In this document: positions 16,164-24,546 of the stretch, one piece after another
Numbering within the stretch: the first letter of the stretch is position 1
How the letters are laid out: each line of letters opens with the position of its first letter
NCBI GenBank assembly: GCA_021791815.1
Contig: JAJYVV010000014.1
Coordinates: 1-41,426, forward strand
Length of the DNA stretch: 41,426 bases
Source: Bacillota bacterium
GTDB lineage: Bacteria; Bacillota; Sulfobacillia; RBS10-35; JAJYVN01
Direction of reading: 5' to 3'
The notes under the pieces: generated by a model
What the model saw: the letters and a program-made list of their open reading frames with translations, nothing else
Database searches by the model: none
Told to the model about the DNA's origin: nothing
Translations under genes and position numbers: made by a program

Positions 16164-16874
16164 TCATGGCTCGCCGGTCACGATGTGCATGCCATGGGCG
16201 TCGGGATCGTCGTCGTCCTCGTCGAGGTTGCCGATGCGCCCAGGCCCCTCGCGGTGCGCCTCGGGAGCGTCGGAGGGCGTGTCGCTCGACCCATAGCGCG
16301 CGAGGGGGCCCCAGAAGGCGTCCCACTCATCGTCGCGGCTGTGCGCGCCCTGGCCGGCCGGCTCCTCTTCGCCGGGGTCTTGCGACCGGGCCTCCGCCGG
16401 CCCTCCCGGAGCGGTCCGTCCGTCCTCGGCGTCCTGGCAATCGACGCACAGGCGGGCCTCCGGACGGGCCGCCAACCGCTCGCGGGGGATCTCGGCCCCG
16501 CAGCCCGCGCAGCGGCCGTAGGTGCCATCGTCCAGGCGCCCGAGCGCCGCCTCGACCTCCCCGACCCGGAGCCGCAACGTGCGCCGCATCGAGAGCCGCT
16601 GCTCGCGCTGCCAGGTCTCCGTTCCGATGTCGGCAGGGTGGTTGTCGTAGGTGGAGAGCTCCGACAGGCTTTCCCCCAGGCTTTCCCCGAGCCCGCCCTC
16701 CTCCATGGCCTCCAGCGTGCGCTCGAGGTCGTGCCGCCGCCGTTCGAGCAGGCGCCGCGCGCCGCGGGGATCCTCGCCGGCCCTCGCCTCGTCCGCTTCT
16801 CCGGCGGGACGCGCAGCCCGCGCGCCCGTCTCCGCCGCGCCTCCGGCTGCCGGCCCGTCCTGTCCCGCCCCCAC
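16164..16874 (-). CDS. TraR/DksA C4-type zinc-finger protein (YteA-like)
   Basis: A 236-residue protein. An N-terminal Ala/Gly-rich stretch is followed by a charged helix (ERRRHDLERTLEAM) and the diagnostic LSTYDNHPADIGTETWQREQ block. The DksA/TraR zinc finger follows, with two cysteine pairs (GRCAGCGAEI and LCVDCQD). The order matches the YteA group of Firmicutes, linked to sporulation gene sets. These are thought to act on RNA polymerase or rRNA promoters, but the role is not established. The C-terminal 60 residues are acidic (NLDEDDDD). The start is GTG 16874, with GGGGAGG seven bases upstream. It lies 112 bases downstream of the MutS-like gene on the same strand and is likely cotranscribed. 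Confidence 0.85.
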   Translation of the reverse strand: MGAGQDGPAAGGAAETGARAARPAGEADEARAGEDPRGARRLLERRRHDLERTLEAMEEGGLGESLGESLSELSTYDNHPADIGTETWQREQRLSMRRTLRLRVGEVEAALGRLDDGTYGRCAGCGAEIPRERLAARPEARLCVDCQDAEDGRTAPGGPAEARSQDPGEEEPAGQGAHSRDDEWDAFWGPLARYGSSDTPSDAPEAHREGPGRIGNLDEDDDDPDAHGMHIVTGEP

Positions 16875-16986
16875 CGGTCCGCCTCCCCGATGGCGGCGCG
16901 CCCCCGGGCCTCCCCGCCGGGCGCCCTGCCGCCGCCGGGGCTCAGCATGCCCACGGCTGCCGCCGGCCTCCCGCCGGGGCGCCGCC

Positions 16987-18732
16987 TCACGGGCCGACGA
17001 TGCCGCGTTCGCGCAGCCTCTGCCGCAGCTGGCCGAAGCTGATCCCGTGCTGTTTGGCGATGGCGGACGCGAAGCTCTGCATGCGGGGCGGGCCCGGCAC
17101 GATATGGAACGTCGGCCGGATCTCCCCCTCGCCGCGGTCGGCCGGGTCCCGGTCCTCGCCGCCGTCCGGCGCAGCGTCGCCGGGAGCCCCGATCCAGATC
17201 GGCTCGGGACCCGGGTCCTCCTCCCCCTCGCGGATGCCCGCCACAAGGGACGCCACCGGGCTGTCCGCGCCCGGCACCGAGTCGTTGATGCGTTCGGTGG
17301 CGGACGCGAGGTCGTGCAGGTGCGTCGCGTAGATGCAGCGAGCCCCGAGCAGCCGCAGGCCCCGGACGGCGTCGACGGCCAGCGCGAGGGCCTCGACCTG
17401 GCTCGTGCCGGCCAGGACTTCGTTGAGCAGGAGCAGGCTGCGCGGCGTCGCCTCGCCGAAGATCTCGGCCAGGCGCTCCGCCTCCTCGTCGAGGCGTCCC
17501 TCGCCGGGTTTGGCCGTCTCGGGGGCGAGGAAGTGCGTGAGCACCGTGTCGACGGGGCTGATCCTCGCCTCCCTGCCGGGCACGGGCAGCCCCGCGGCGA
17601 AGAGGACATGGATCAGGCCCACGGCGCGGATGAACGTGGTCTTGCCCCCGCGGTTGGGACCGGTGAGGATCCAGATGCGGCCCCGCTCGCCATCGAAGAA
17701 GATGTCGCTCGGCACGATCCGGCGGCGGCCCGCGCCGCGCTCGCCGAGGAGGCGCAGCGCGAGGGCCAGATTGTAACCGCCGCGCACCAGGCACACCCGC
17801 TCGTCGGCGGCGGCGACCTCCGCCTTGCAGAGCGGCAGGCCCGCTTCCTCGAGGCGGGCCGCCAGCGCGGCGACCCCCAGGTAGAAGGCGATCTCGGGCT
17901 CGAGGTGGGAGAGCTTGCCGGCGCTGGCCGCCCGGTACCGCTCCAAGGCCGCGACGGCGGGCGCCGCCGTCGTCTCCAGCAGGGTGCGCAGGTCCCGGAA
18001 CAGGGGATTGTCCGCGTTGGTGAGGTGGACCGGGTCCGTGCGGCGCAGCGGCGTCAGCGCGCGGCCGTCCGCCTGGTGCCCGTGGAACAGCCGGTCGACG
18101 ATCGAAGCCGGGCCGGCGGTCCGCGGCCCGATGGAGAGGATCGCCGCCGACTCCGGCTCCCACGACGGCTTCAGATTGATGGCGATGGTGATGGATTCGC
18201 CCTGGCGCACCCGTTCGCGCAGCGCCGGCAGTTCCTGCTCCAGCGCCGCGAACTCGGGCGACCCGGCCTCCGCGGCCAACCCCTCGGCCAGGCCGCGCAG
18301 GCCCGCCGACCTCGGGGAGGCCTCCGCGAGCGCGCCGCGCAGGTCGGAGACCGCGCGCACATACAGGGACAGGTCGGCCAGCCGCCGCGTCAACTCCAGG
18401 ATGCCCCAGTCGTCCTCCCTGGCGTTGGCCGGCGGCTCGCCCCCGCGGCCCAACTCCGCGAGCGCCGGGAGCACCGCCGCCAGACGGGTCGCCAGCCGCG
18501 CGTCGCGGCGGAAGTCGGCCAGCACCTCCTGCCGGTAGGCGATGACCTCGGCGTCCGTCCCGACGTCGGTCAGGACCGACCAGGCGAAGGCCTCGCGGCG
18601 GCGGTCGCGGCCGCAGATGGCGCGCACGACCTCGCCGAGGTCCAGGTCCCCGCTCGTGGTCTGGCTGAGACGGGCGGGCGGACGCCGGCGGCCCTGCGCG
18701 GGCCAGAGCAGACTGAACGACTGGAGACTCAC
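16987..18732 (-). CDS. MutS-family ATPase domain protein
   Basis: A 581-residue protein with the MutS core and ABC-type ATPase but no N-terminal mismatch-recognition domain. A helical lever/clamp region (about 30-300) is followed by Walker A GPNRGGKTT (about residue 357), the Walker B-like LLLLNEVLAGTS (about 434) and the switch ATHLHDLA. The usual Walker B aspartate is replaced by asparagine (LNE instead of IDE), as I recall for several MutS-like side families. It is therefore unlikely to be the canonical mismatch-repair MutS; a structural-DNA or recombination role like other MutS paralogues is possible. There is no Smr domain, so it is not MutS2. The start is GTG 18732. Confidence 0.8.
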   Translation of the reverse strand: MSLQSFSLLWPAQGRRRPPARLSQTTSGDLDLGEVVRAICGRDRRREAFAWSVLTDVGTDAEVIAYRQEVLADFRRDARLATRLAAVLPALAELGRGGEPPANAREDDWGILELTRRLADLSLYVRAVSDLRGALAEASPRSAGLRGLAEGLAAEAGSPEFAALEQELPALRERVRQGESITIAINLKPSWEPESAAILSIGPRTAGPASIVDRLFHGHQADGRALTPLRRTDPVHLTNADNPLFRDLRTLLETTAAPAVAALERYRAASAGKLSHLEPEIAFYLGVAALAARLEEAGLPLCKAEVAAADERVCLVRGGYNLALALRLLGERGAGRRRIVPSDIFFDGERGRIWILTGPNRGGKTTFIRAVGLIHVLFAAGLPVPGREARISPVDTVLTHFLAPETAKPGEGRLDEEAERLAEIFGEATPRSLLLLNEVLAGTSQVEALALAVDAVRGLRLLGARCIYATHLHDLASATERINDSVPGADSPVASLVAGIREGEEDPGPEPIWIGAPGDAAPDGGEDRDPADRGEGEIRPTFHIVPGPPRMQSFASAIAKQHGISFGQLRQRLRERGIVGP

Positions 18733-19012
18733 GCGGCATCACCGTCCCAGGCGCAGCTTCCGTCGACATGCGGACACCGGGATGGTTTCGCGTGGCTTCC
18801 TGCGCTCCTCCACAGCGCGGGACTCCGCGGCCTTCCGCGCTGCGCGGGCCCCTGGCGAGGAGGATTCGTCCCGACCCCCCCGAACGCCAGGGGGGCGAGC
18901 CTCCCATTCGGCGGTCGCCCCGAGGGCGGCCGGCGGCCGGGGCGGTGTTTGCCCGGCCGTCCGGCGGGAGAGGCTGGCTGGCGAACGCCCTGAGCGCATC
19001 GCCGCCGAGCGG

Positions 19013-21154
19013 ATGGGGAGGCTTTCTGCTCTGCGCTGGCATCGTCTGGTGCTACTCACCCTCATCGCCCTGGGCTTCCTGTCCGGCCTTCCCGATCTCG
19101 CCCGGCGCGTGGCGGCCGAGACGGCCGACCGGTATGTCGAACTCGTCGCGGACGAGAACGATTTCGCGCAACTCGCGACCTCGTCGGGCCAGAACCCGGC
19201 CCAGGTGCTCTCCGCGCTGCACGCCGTCGGGGTGAACGGCCTCGGGGTGTCCGAGGATACGTTGGAGTCCCTGGACCAAGCCGGACTCGTCACGCTCCTC
19301 GCGGGGAGCCAGTGGCTGGACGCGCTGCGCTCGACGGGTGCTCCCGCGCCGGCCGGGATCGATCCGGCGGGCACGTACGCCATCACTTCCGACGCGACCC
19401 TGGCCGCGTTCGTGCAGTCCGGGCTTGCCGCCGCCGGCGGGACGGCGGTCTCCCGCATCGCGCTGCCCGGGGGCCGCATCGCCCTCGGCGTACCGCTGCC
19501 CCCGTCGGTGGCGGCGAGCCTGCCGCTGGGCTTCCGGCCGGCGAGCACCGGCGACCCGGGGGCGTTCGGGCTGGCACGGACGCTCGGCATGGACGTGGTG
19601 CCCCGCCCAGAGGCGGGGCTCACCTCGATGTCCCCCGCCCAGGTCCAGGCCCTGCTGGCCCAGATCTCGTCGGCGGGCGTGCCCGTCCACCAGGTCCTGT
19701 TCGCGGGTCCCTCCACCCAGCCGGTGCCGGGGTATCCGGGGGCCCTGGGCGCGATGGCGGCGGGCCTCCTGGAGCACGGGTGGAACCTCGCCGTCATCGA
19801 GACCGCGGCGCAGCGCGGCAACGTCGACCAGCCCGGAACGCTGCAGATCAACGACGCCATGGGACAGCGCACGGTCCGCACGTACTCGGTGCCGCCCTGG
19901 ATGCTCGCCCAGTACTCCGAGCCGCAGACCGTGCAGGCGATCGTGACCAGCGTGCGCGACCGCAACCTGCGCCTGGTCTACCTGCATCCGTATCAGGTTG
20001 GCGGCGATCTGGTCGCGCGCACCATCGCCCTGTACTCCGACGTCGCCAGCCAACTGCGGGCCGAGGGCTTCGTCCTCGCCCCGCCGCGGCCGTTCCCGGC
20101 GGTGACGGTGCCGCGGGTGCAGCGGGTGCTCCAGGCGGTGGCCGTGGTGGCCGCCGGCCTTCTGCTCCTGGAACTCCTCCTCCCCGGGCTGCGCAACTGG
20201 GGCTATGCGCCGCTGGCGGTGCTGGGTTTGCTCGGGGCCGCGCTCGGCGCGGGGTCGCAGCACCTGACGCAACTGCTCGTGCCGATGGCGGCGGCGTCGG
20301 TGTTCGGCGGCCTGGCGATGTGGTACGCGGCGAACCTCTGGAACCGGTGGGCCCCGGCGGCCGGGGCCCCGGAGCTCCACCCGCACCCGGTCGCGCGGGC
20401 GCGCACGTTCGGTTGGATCTGGACGCGCGGTGTGGCCGTGTCGGCGGTGACCTCGGGGATCACCTTCGTGGGCGCCGTCATCATCGCCACGCTCCTCGGC
20501 GACACGACGCACTTCCTCGAGTGGCAATACTTTCATGGCATCAAGGTCACCTACCTCGGGATCCCGTTCCTCGCCGCCTGCGCGTTCGCGGCCGTCGTCG
20601 GCTTCGGAGCCTCGCGCCAGGAGGCCGGCGGCGGCATCCTCGACCAGGTCGTGTGGGCGGGCGAGCAGCCCGTGCGCTACAAGCACGTGGCGGTCCTGCT
20701 CTTCGTGGCCCTCGCCGGCGGGATCTACCTGCTGCGGAGCGGCAACGTGAGTGCGGCGTACGTGCCGGCCATCGAGCAGCACATGCGCACGTTCCTGGCG
20801 CGGACGTTGCCGGCGCGCCCGCGCGAGAAGGAGTTCCTGGTCGGTTACCCGAGCGTCTTCCTGGCCCTGCTGGCGCTCTCGCGGCGGTCCCGCTGGTGGT
20901 TCCTGCTGTTTTTGCTCGGCATCTCGGCCGGACAGGTTTCGGTGGTGGACACCTTCGAGCACATCCGGTCGCCGTTCGCCCTTTCGGTTTGGCGGGAGGG
21001 TATCGGGCTGGCCGTGGGCATCGCGACCGGCACCCTGGCCCTGGTGGTGGCCTGGGTCGTGGTGGCGGCGGCCGACGGGCTCCGGCGCGCGGGGGGCGGA
21101 GGCCGCGGGACGGGCGCCGCGGAAGCGGGGGAGCGGACCTGGCCCGCGTCCTGA
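19013..21154 (+). CDS. DUF5693 family membrane protein
   Basis: A 713-residue membrane protein. One hydrophobic segment lies near the N-terminus (LVLLTLIALGFLSGL). A large extracellular domain of about 360 residues follows, containing YLHPYQVGGD and the alternating strands of DUF5693. At least seven membrane spans occupy the C-terminal half. The function is unknown; in Firmicutes DUF5693 genes are typically next to csaB, as here, so a role in making or exporting pyruvylated wall polymer is likely by context. The start is ATG 19013, with only a weak ribosome site. The gene overlaps the csaB start by 16 bases. The 280 bases upstream, divergent from the MutS-like gene, hold the promoters but none stands out. 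Confidence 0.85.
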   Translation: MGRLSALRWHRLVLLTLIALGFLSGLPDLARRVAAETADRYVELVADENDFAQLATSSGQNPAQVLSALHAVGVNGLGVSEDTLESLDQAGLVTLLAGSQWLDALRSTGAPAPAGIDPAGTYAITSDATLAAFVQSGLAAAGGTAVSRIALPGGRIALGVPLPPSVAASLPLGFRPASTGDPGAFGLARTLGMDVVPRPEAGLTSMSPAQVQALLAQISSAGVPVHQVLFAGPSTQPVPGYPGALGAMAAGLLEHGWNLAVIETAAQRGNVDQPGTLQINDAMGQRTVRTYSVPPWMLAQYSEPQTVQAIVTSVRDRNLRLVYLHPYQVGGDLVARTIALYSDVASQLRAEGFVLAPPRPFPAVTVPRVQRVLQAVAVVAAGLLLLELLLPGLRNWGYAPLAVLGLLGAALGAGSQHLTQLLVPMAAASVFGGLAMWYAANLWNRWAPAAGAPELHPHPVARARTFGWIWTRGVAVSAVTSGITFVGAVIIATLLGDTTHFLEWQYFHGIKVTYLGIPFLAACAFAAVVGFGASRQEAGGGILDQVVWAGEQPVRYKHVAVLLFVALAGGIYLLRSGNVSAAYVPAIEQHMRTFLARTLPARPREKEFLVGYPSVFLALLALSRRSRWWFLLFLLGISAGQVSVVDTFEHIRSPFALSVWREGIGLAVGIATGTLALVVAWVVVAAADGLRRAGGGGRGTGAAEAGERTWPAS

Positions 21155-22242
21155 TCTCGGGGTATTACGGCTTCGGCAACGCCGGTGACGAGCTCATCCT
21201 GGGCGCGCTCTGCTCCGCGCTGCGGGACCACGAGGTGGCCGTGCTGTCCGCGGACGTGGCGGGGACCGTCCGCGAGCATGGCGTGCCGGCCGTCCCGCGC
21301 ATGCAGCCCGGCGCCGTCCTGCGGGCGCTGCGTCGGTGCGACGTGCTCGTCTCCGGCGGCGGCGGCCTGCTCCAGGACGCCACGGGCCCCGCCAGCGTGC
21401 CCTACTACCTGGGGGTCGTCGCCGCGGCGCGCGCGCTGGGCAAGCCGGTGATGGTCTATGCGCAGGGGATCGGGCCGCTCCGCTCCTTTGCGGCGCGAGC
21501 GGCCCTGCGCGTGCTGCGGGGCGCGCAGGCCATCACCGTCCGCGACGCCGAGTCGGCCCAGGTGCTGGCCGCCGCCGGCGTGGGGAACGTGGAGGTCACG
21601 GCGGACGCCGTGCTGTCCCTCCCGCGCCCCGAGCCGCCGCCGGGCGTTCCCCCGGAGTTGGGGGCGCTCGGCGTCGGCGCCGGGGAGCGCGTCCTGGCCC
21701 TGGCGCCGCGGCCCTACGGGGGGGAGGCGTTCAGCGCCCGGCTTGCCGAGGCGGCCGACGCGCTGGCGCGGGAACTCGGGGCCCGCGTGGTTCTGGTGCC
21801 GATGCAGTGGCGCGAGGACGGCCCGGCCTGCGCACGGATCGCCGGCGCCATGCGCGGGCCGGCGGCGGTCCTGGACCGGGCCGTCCCCGCCGCGCGCTAC
21901 CCGGCGGTCTTCGCCGGCTTCGACGTCGTCGTGGGTATGCGGCTGCACGCGCTGATCCTCGCCGCGCTCTGCCGGGTGCCCGCCGTCGGGCTGGCCTTCG
22001 ACCCCAAGATCGACGCGTTCCTGCGCAACCTGCCGCCGCCCCATGCGCAGCTCTCCCTGGATGCCGCCCCCGCCGCGCTCGCCGCGCGCGTCCGGGAGGC
22101 GTATCCCCCCTCGCCCGACGGCGCGGCCGCCCTCGACGCCGCGGTCGGGCTGCTGCAGGAGAGGGCCCGCCACAACAACGAGCGGTTGCTCCTCCTGCTG
22201 TCCTCGCTTCCCGCGCGGCGCGCGGGGGCCCGGCCACGGTGA
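21139..22242 (+). CDS. csaB: Polysaccharide pyruvyl transferase CsaB
   Basis: A 367-residue GT-B-like enzyme that adds pyruvate ketals to the secondary cell-wall polysaccharide, creating the ligand of SLH domains. The N-terminus has the family motif ISGYYGFGNAGDE, then LVSGGGGLLQD, MVYAQGIGP and the C-terminal VVGMRLHALI and GLAFDPKI blocks. The length is normal for CsaB. The only start that preserves the first beta strand is CTG at 21139, with GGGGGAG five bases upstream and inside the end of the DUF5693 gene. No ATG, GTG or TTG is available before the Rossmann glycine motif. The partner substrate protein is probably the SLH protein at 10189-14121. Confidence 0.93.
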   Translation: MARVLISGYYGFGNAGDELILGALCSALRDHEVAVLSADVAGTVREHGVPAVPRMQPGAVLRALRRCDVLVSGGGGLLQDATGPASVPYYLGVVAAARALGKPVMVYAQGIGPLRSFAARAALRVLRGAQAITVRDAESAQVLAAAGVGNVEVTADAVLSLPRPEPPPGVPPELGALGVGAGERVLALAPRPYGGEAFSARLAEAADALARELGARVVLVPMQWREDGPACARIAGAMRGPAAVLDRAVPAARYPAVFAGFDVVVGMRLHALILAALCRVPAVGLAFDPKIDAFLRNLPPPHAQLSLDAAPAALAARVREAYPPSPDGAAALDAAVGLLQERARHNNERLLLLLSSLPARRAGARPR

Positions 22243-22469
22243 GGCCCGCCCCCGGCGGCTGCGGCCCCTGATTTGCCGAAAACCGGATGCCGGCGCAGGA
22301 CGCGGGGCGGGTCCTGTCGAAGCGGCGTCGCCGACTTGGACGTGGACGGGACCCGTGGTTGTCGCCCTGCCCCCCCGCCCGTGGAGCCGGTGGGCGCGGA
22401 TGCCGCCGGAGGGAGCCTCGATGGCTGCGTGCGTGTCGGGCGCGTGGCGATGTCCGGGCCGCAAGGAGG

Positions 22470-23264
22470 GTGGCGCGCATCGTCAGCCTGACGGGCGTAA
22501 GCAAGGTGTATTCGCCACGCGTGACGGCCCTCTGCGACGTCACGCTGCAGATCGAGCGCGGCGAGTTCGTCTTCCTCATCGGGGTGAGCGGCGCCGGGAA
22601 ATCGACGCTCGTGCGCCTCCTGTACCGCGAGGAGCGGGCCAGCAGCGGGCGCATCATCGTGAACGGCTACGACCTCATGCGCCTCCCCAACGCCCAGGTG
22701 CCGTTCCTCCGCCGCCGGATCGGCGTGGTGTTCCAGGACTTCAAACTCCTTCCGCGCAAGACGGTGGCGGAGAACATCGCCTTTCCCCTGGTGGTCTGCG
22801 AGCTGTCTCCCCGGGAGATCCGGCGGCGCGTGGCCGAGCTGTTGGAGGTCGTCGGCCTGAAGAGCCGCGCCACCGCCCGGCCCGCCGAACTCTCCGGGGG
22901 CGAGCAGCAGCGCGCGGCGCTGGCCCGGGCGGTCATCAACAACCCGGTGCTCCTGATCGCGGACGAGCCCACCGGGAATCTCGACCCGGAGAATGCCCGC
23001 GGCATCACCCAACTGCTGGCGGACATCAACCGCCGCGGAACGACGTGCGTCGTCGCCACGCACTCGGAGCAGATGGTCAACGCGCTCCGGCGGCGGGTCG
23101 TGGAGATGGTGGGCGGCCGGGTGGTGCGGGACGCCCATACCGCCGTCTACCGCGAGGCGTCCCCGGGGCCGGGCGCCGACGCGGAGCGTGGCCTCGCGTT
23201 CGCCGCGGCGGGGGCCGGCCTGCGTTCCGGCGCGGGCTGGTCGACCCGGGCGGGACGCCGGTAG
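22470..23264 (+). CDS. ftsE: Cell-division ABC transporter ATP-binding protein FtsE
   Basis: The ATPase of the FtsEX complex, which activates peptidoglycan hydrolases from the cytoplasmic side of the membrane. It has Walker A GVSGAGKST, FQDFKLLP, signature LSGGEQQR, Walker B LLIADEPTGNL and the switch ATHSEQMV. At 264 residues it has about 35 more residues than typical FtsE, in an Ala/Gly-rich C-terminal tail. Start choice is unusual: AAGGAGG (22463-22469) abuts GTG 22470, leaving no spacing. Nine bases after it is ATC (22479), which would give the family's usual N-terminus. GTG is annotated but uncertain. ftsX follows directly. Confidence 0.93.
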   Translation: MARIVSLTGVSKVYSPRVTALCDVTLQIERGEFVFLIGVSGAGKSTLVRLLYREERASSGRIIVNGYDLMRLPNAQVPFLRRRIGVVFQDFKLLPRKTVAENIAFPLVVCELSPREIRRRVAELLEVVGLKSRATARPAELSGGEQQRAALARAVINNPVLLIADEPTGNLDPENARGITQLLADINRRGTTCVVATHSEQMVNALRRRVVEMVGGRVVRDAHTAVYREASPGPGADAERGLAFAAAGAGLRSGAGWSTRAGRR

Positions 23265-23319
23265 GCCCCACGCGGGATGCGCGGCCGCCGCCGCGGCCCG
23301 GGATCCGAGGGGGATGGGC

Positions 23320-24378
23320 ATGCGCATTCGCACCATGGGCTACCTGATCGGAGAAGCGGCGGGGAGCGTACGGGACAACGGGCTGCTGAGCGTCGCCGCG
23401 GTGAGCACCGTGGCCATCTCCCTCCTGGTCCTGGCGATGATCGCCCTGCTCGCGGCCAACATGCAGAACCTGGCGCGCACCGTCGACGGGCAGGTGCAGA
23501 TCGTCGCCTACCTCGGATCGGCGACGGCGGCGGGCGCGAGCGGCAGCGCGGCCTCCCCCGCGCAGGGCGCGTCGTCCGCCAGCGTGGCGCCGGCGCCCTC
23601 CTCCTCCGCGGATGCGTCCGGCGCCTCCGCGTCCGGTGCGCCGGCCGCGACCTCCGCGTCCGGCACCGCGGCGGCCAGCGCCTCCGCACCCGCCGCCGCG
23701 GAGCAGCCGGATGCCGCGCTCGTCCAGCAGATCCGCGCCCTGCCGCATGTGACCGAAGCCGTCCTGGTGTCCAAGGCCCAGTCCCTGGCGGCGCTCCAGA
23801 AGGACCTGGGCGCCCAGGCGAACCTCCTGGGGCAGTTCCAGCAGGACAATCCGCTCCCGGACTCCGTCCAGATCCACGTCGACAGTCCGACGAACGTCGC
23901 CGCCGTCGTGGCCGAACTCGACCAGATGTCCGGCGTGTCCCGGGTCCAGAACGCGCAGGGCGCGGTCGACAAGCTCGTCGGCTTCACCCGCGCGGTCCGG
24001 ATTCTCGGGGTCTTCCTCGTGGCCGCGCTGGCCCTGGCGACGGTCGTCGTGATCGGCAACACGGTGCGGGTCGCGGTGTGGGCCCGCCGCGATCAGATCG
24101 CCGTCATGAAGCTCGTCGGGGCCACGGACAGCTTCATCCGCTGGCCGTTCTTCGTCGAGGGCGCGATCCTCGGCCTCATCGGCGCCGCCGTGGCCGGCGG
24201 CGTGGTCGCCTGGGGCTATACCTGGCTGCACCGGGTGGTCACCCGCAGCATGGCCTTCCTGCCGCTCCTGGGAACCCACACCACGCTCCCCGTGCTCGTC
24301 GAGGGCCTGATGGCCGGCGGAATCCTGCTCGGCGCCCTGGGCAGCGCCGTGTCCGTCCACCGCCACCTCGACGTGTAG
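23320..24378 (+). CDS. ftsX: Cell-division protein FtsX with long Ala/Ser-rich insert
   Basis: Membrane partner of FtsE. There is a cytoplasmic N-terminus, TM1 (about 23-48), an extracellular domain, and three C-terminal spans. Conserved features include MRIRTMGYLIGEA, VWARRDQIAVMKLVGAT and FVEGAILGLIG. Between VQIVAYL and the extracellular domain proper lies a stretch of about 65 residues made almost only of Ala, Ser, Gly and Pro, absent from ordinary FtsX; it would lengthen the external stalk. The start is ATG 23320, because GAGGGGG is six bases upstream; ATG 23314 is too close to it. Total length is 352 residues. Confidence 0.93.
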   Translation: MRIRTMGYLIGEAAGSVRDNGLLSVAAVSTVAISLLVLAMIALLAANMQNLARTVDGQVQIVAYLGSATAAGASGSAASPAQGASSASVAPAPSSSADASGASASGAPAATSASGTAAASASAPAAAEQPDAALVQQIRALPHVTEAVLVSKAQSLAALQKDLGAQANLLGQFQQDNPLPDSVQIHVDSPTNVAAVVAELDQMSGVSRVQNAQGAVDKLVGFTRAVRILGVFLVAALALATVVVIGNTVRVAVWARRDQIAVMKLVGATDSFIRWPFFVEGAILGLIGAAVAGGVVAWGYTWLHRVVTRSMAFLPLLGTHTTLPVLVEGLMAGGILLGALGSAVSVHRHLDV

Positions 24379-24500
24379 GGGCCGGGCCGCTCGGCGCTGC
24401 GCGTGTCGGAAGCGCCAGGGGCCCGGGCCCGACTGATCGGCGCGGCCGGCCCGTATGCTGGGACGGCGGGCGGGGGGCCGCGCACCGCGGACCGGCCGCC

Positions 24501-24525
24501 GGGGAGCGGGATCCCCCCGCTCCCC
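24501..24525 (+). repeat. Hairpin in the leader of the S41 protease gene
   Basis: GGGGAGCGGG (24501-24510) pairs perfectly with CCCGCTCCCC (24516-24525) around a five-base loop. It ends a few bases before the ribosome site GGAAGGGGG (from 24529). No T-run follows, so it is more likely an mRNA structure that tunes expression of the protease within the ftsEX operon than a terminator. Confidence 0.45.
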
Positions 24526-24546
24526 CGCGGAAGGGGGCCCCGCGCA

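Noticed and set aside
22450-22491. Thirteen-codon ATG frame overlapping the ftsE ribosome site
   Set aside because: It could be a leader peptide coupled to ftsE, but there is no ribosome site before it and no conserved feature; it is noted only because the ftsE start is odd.
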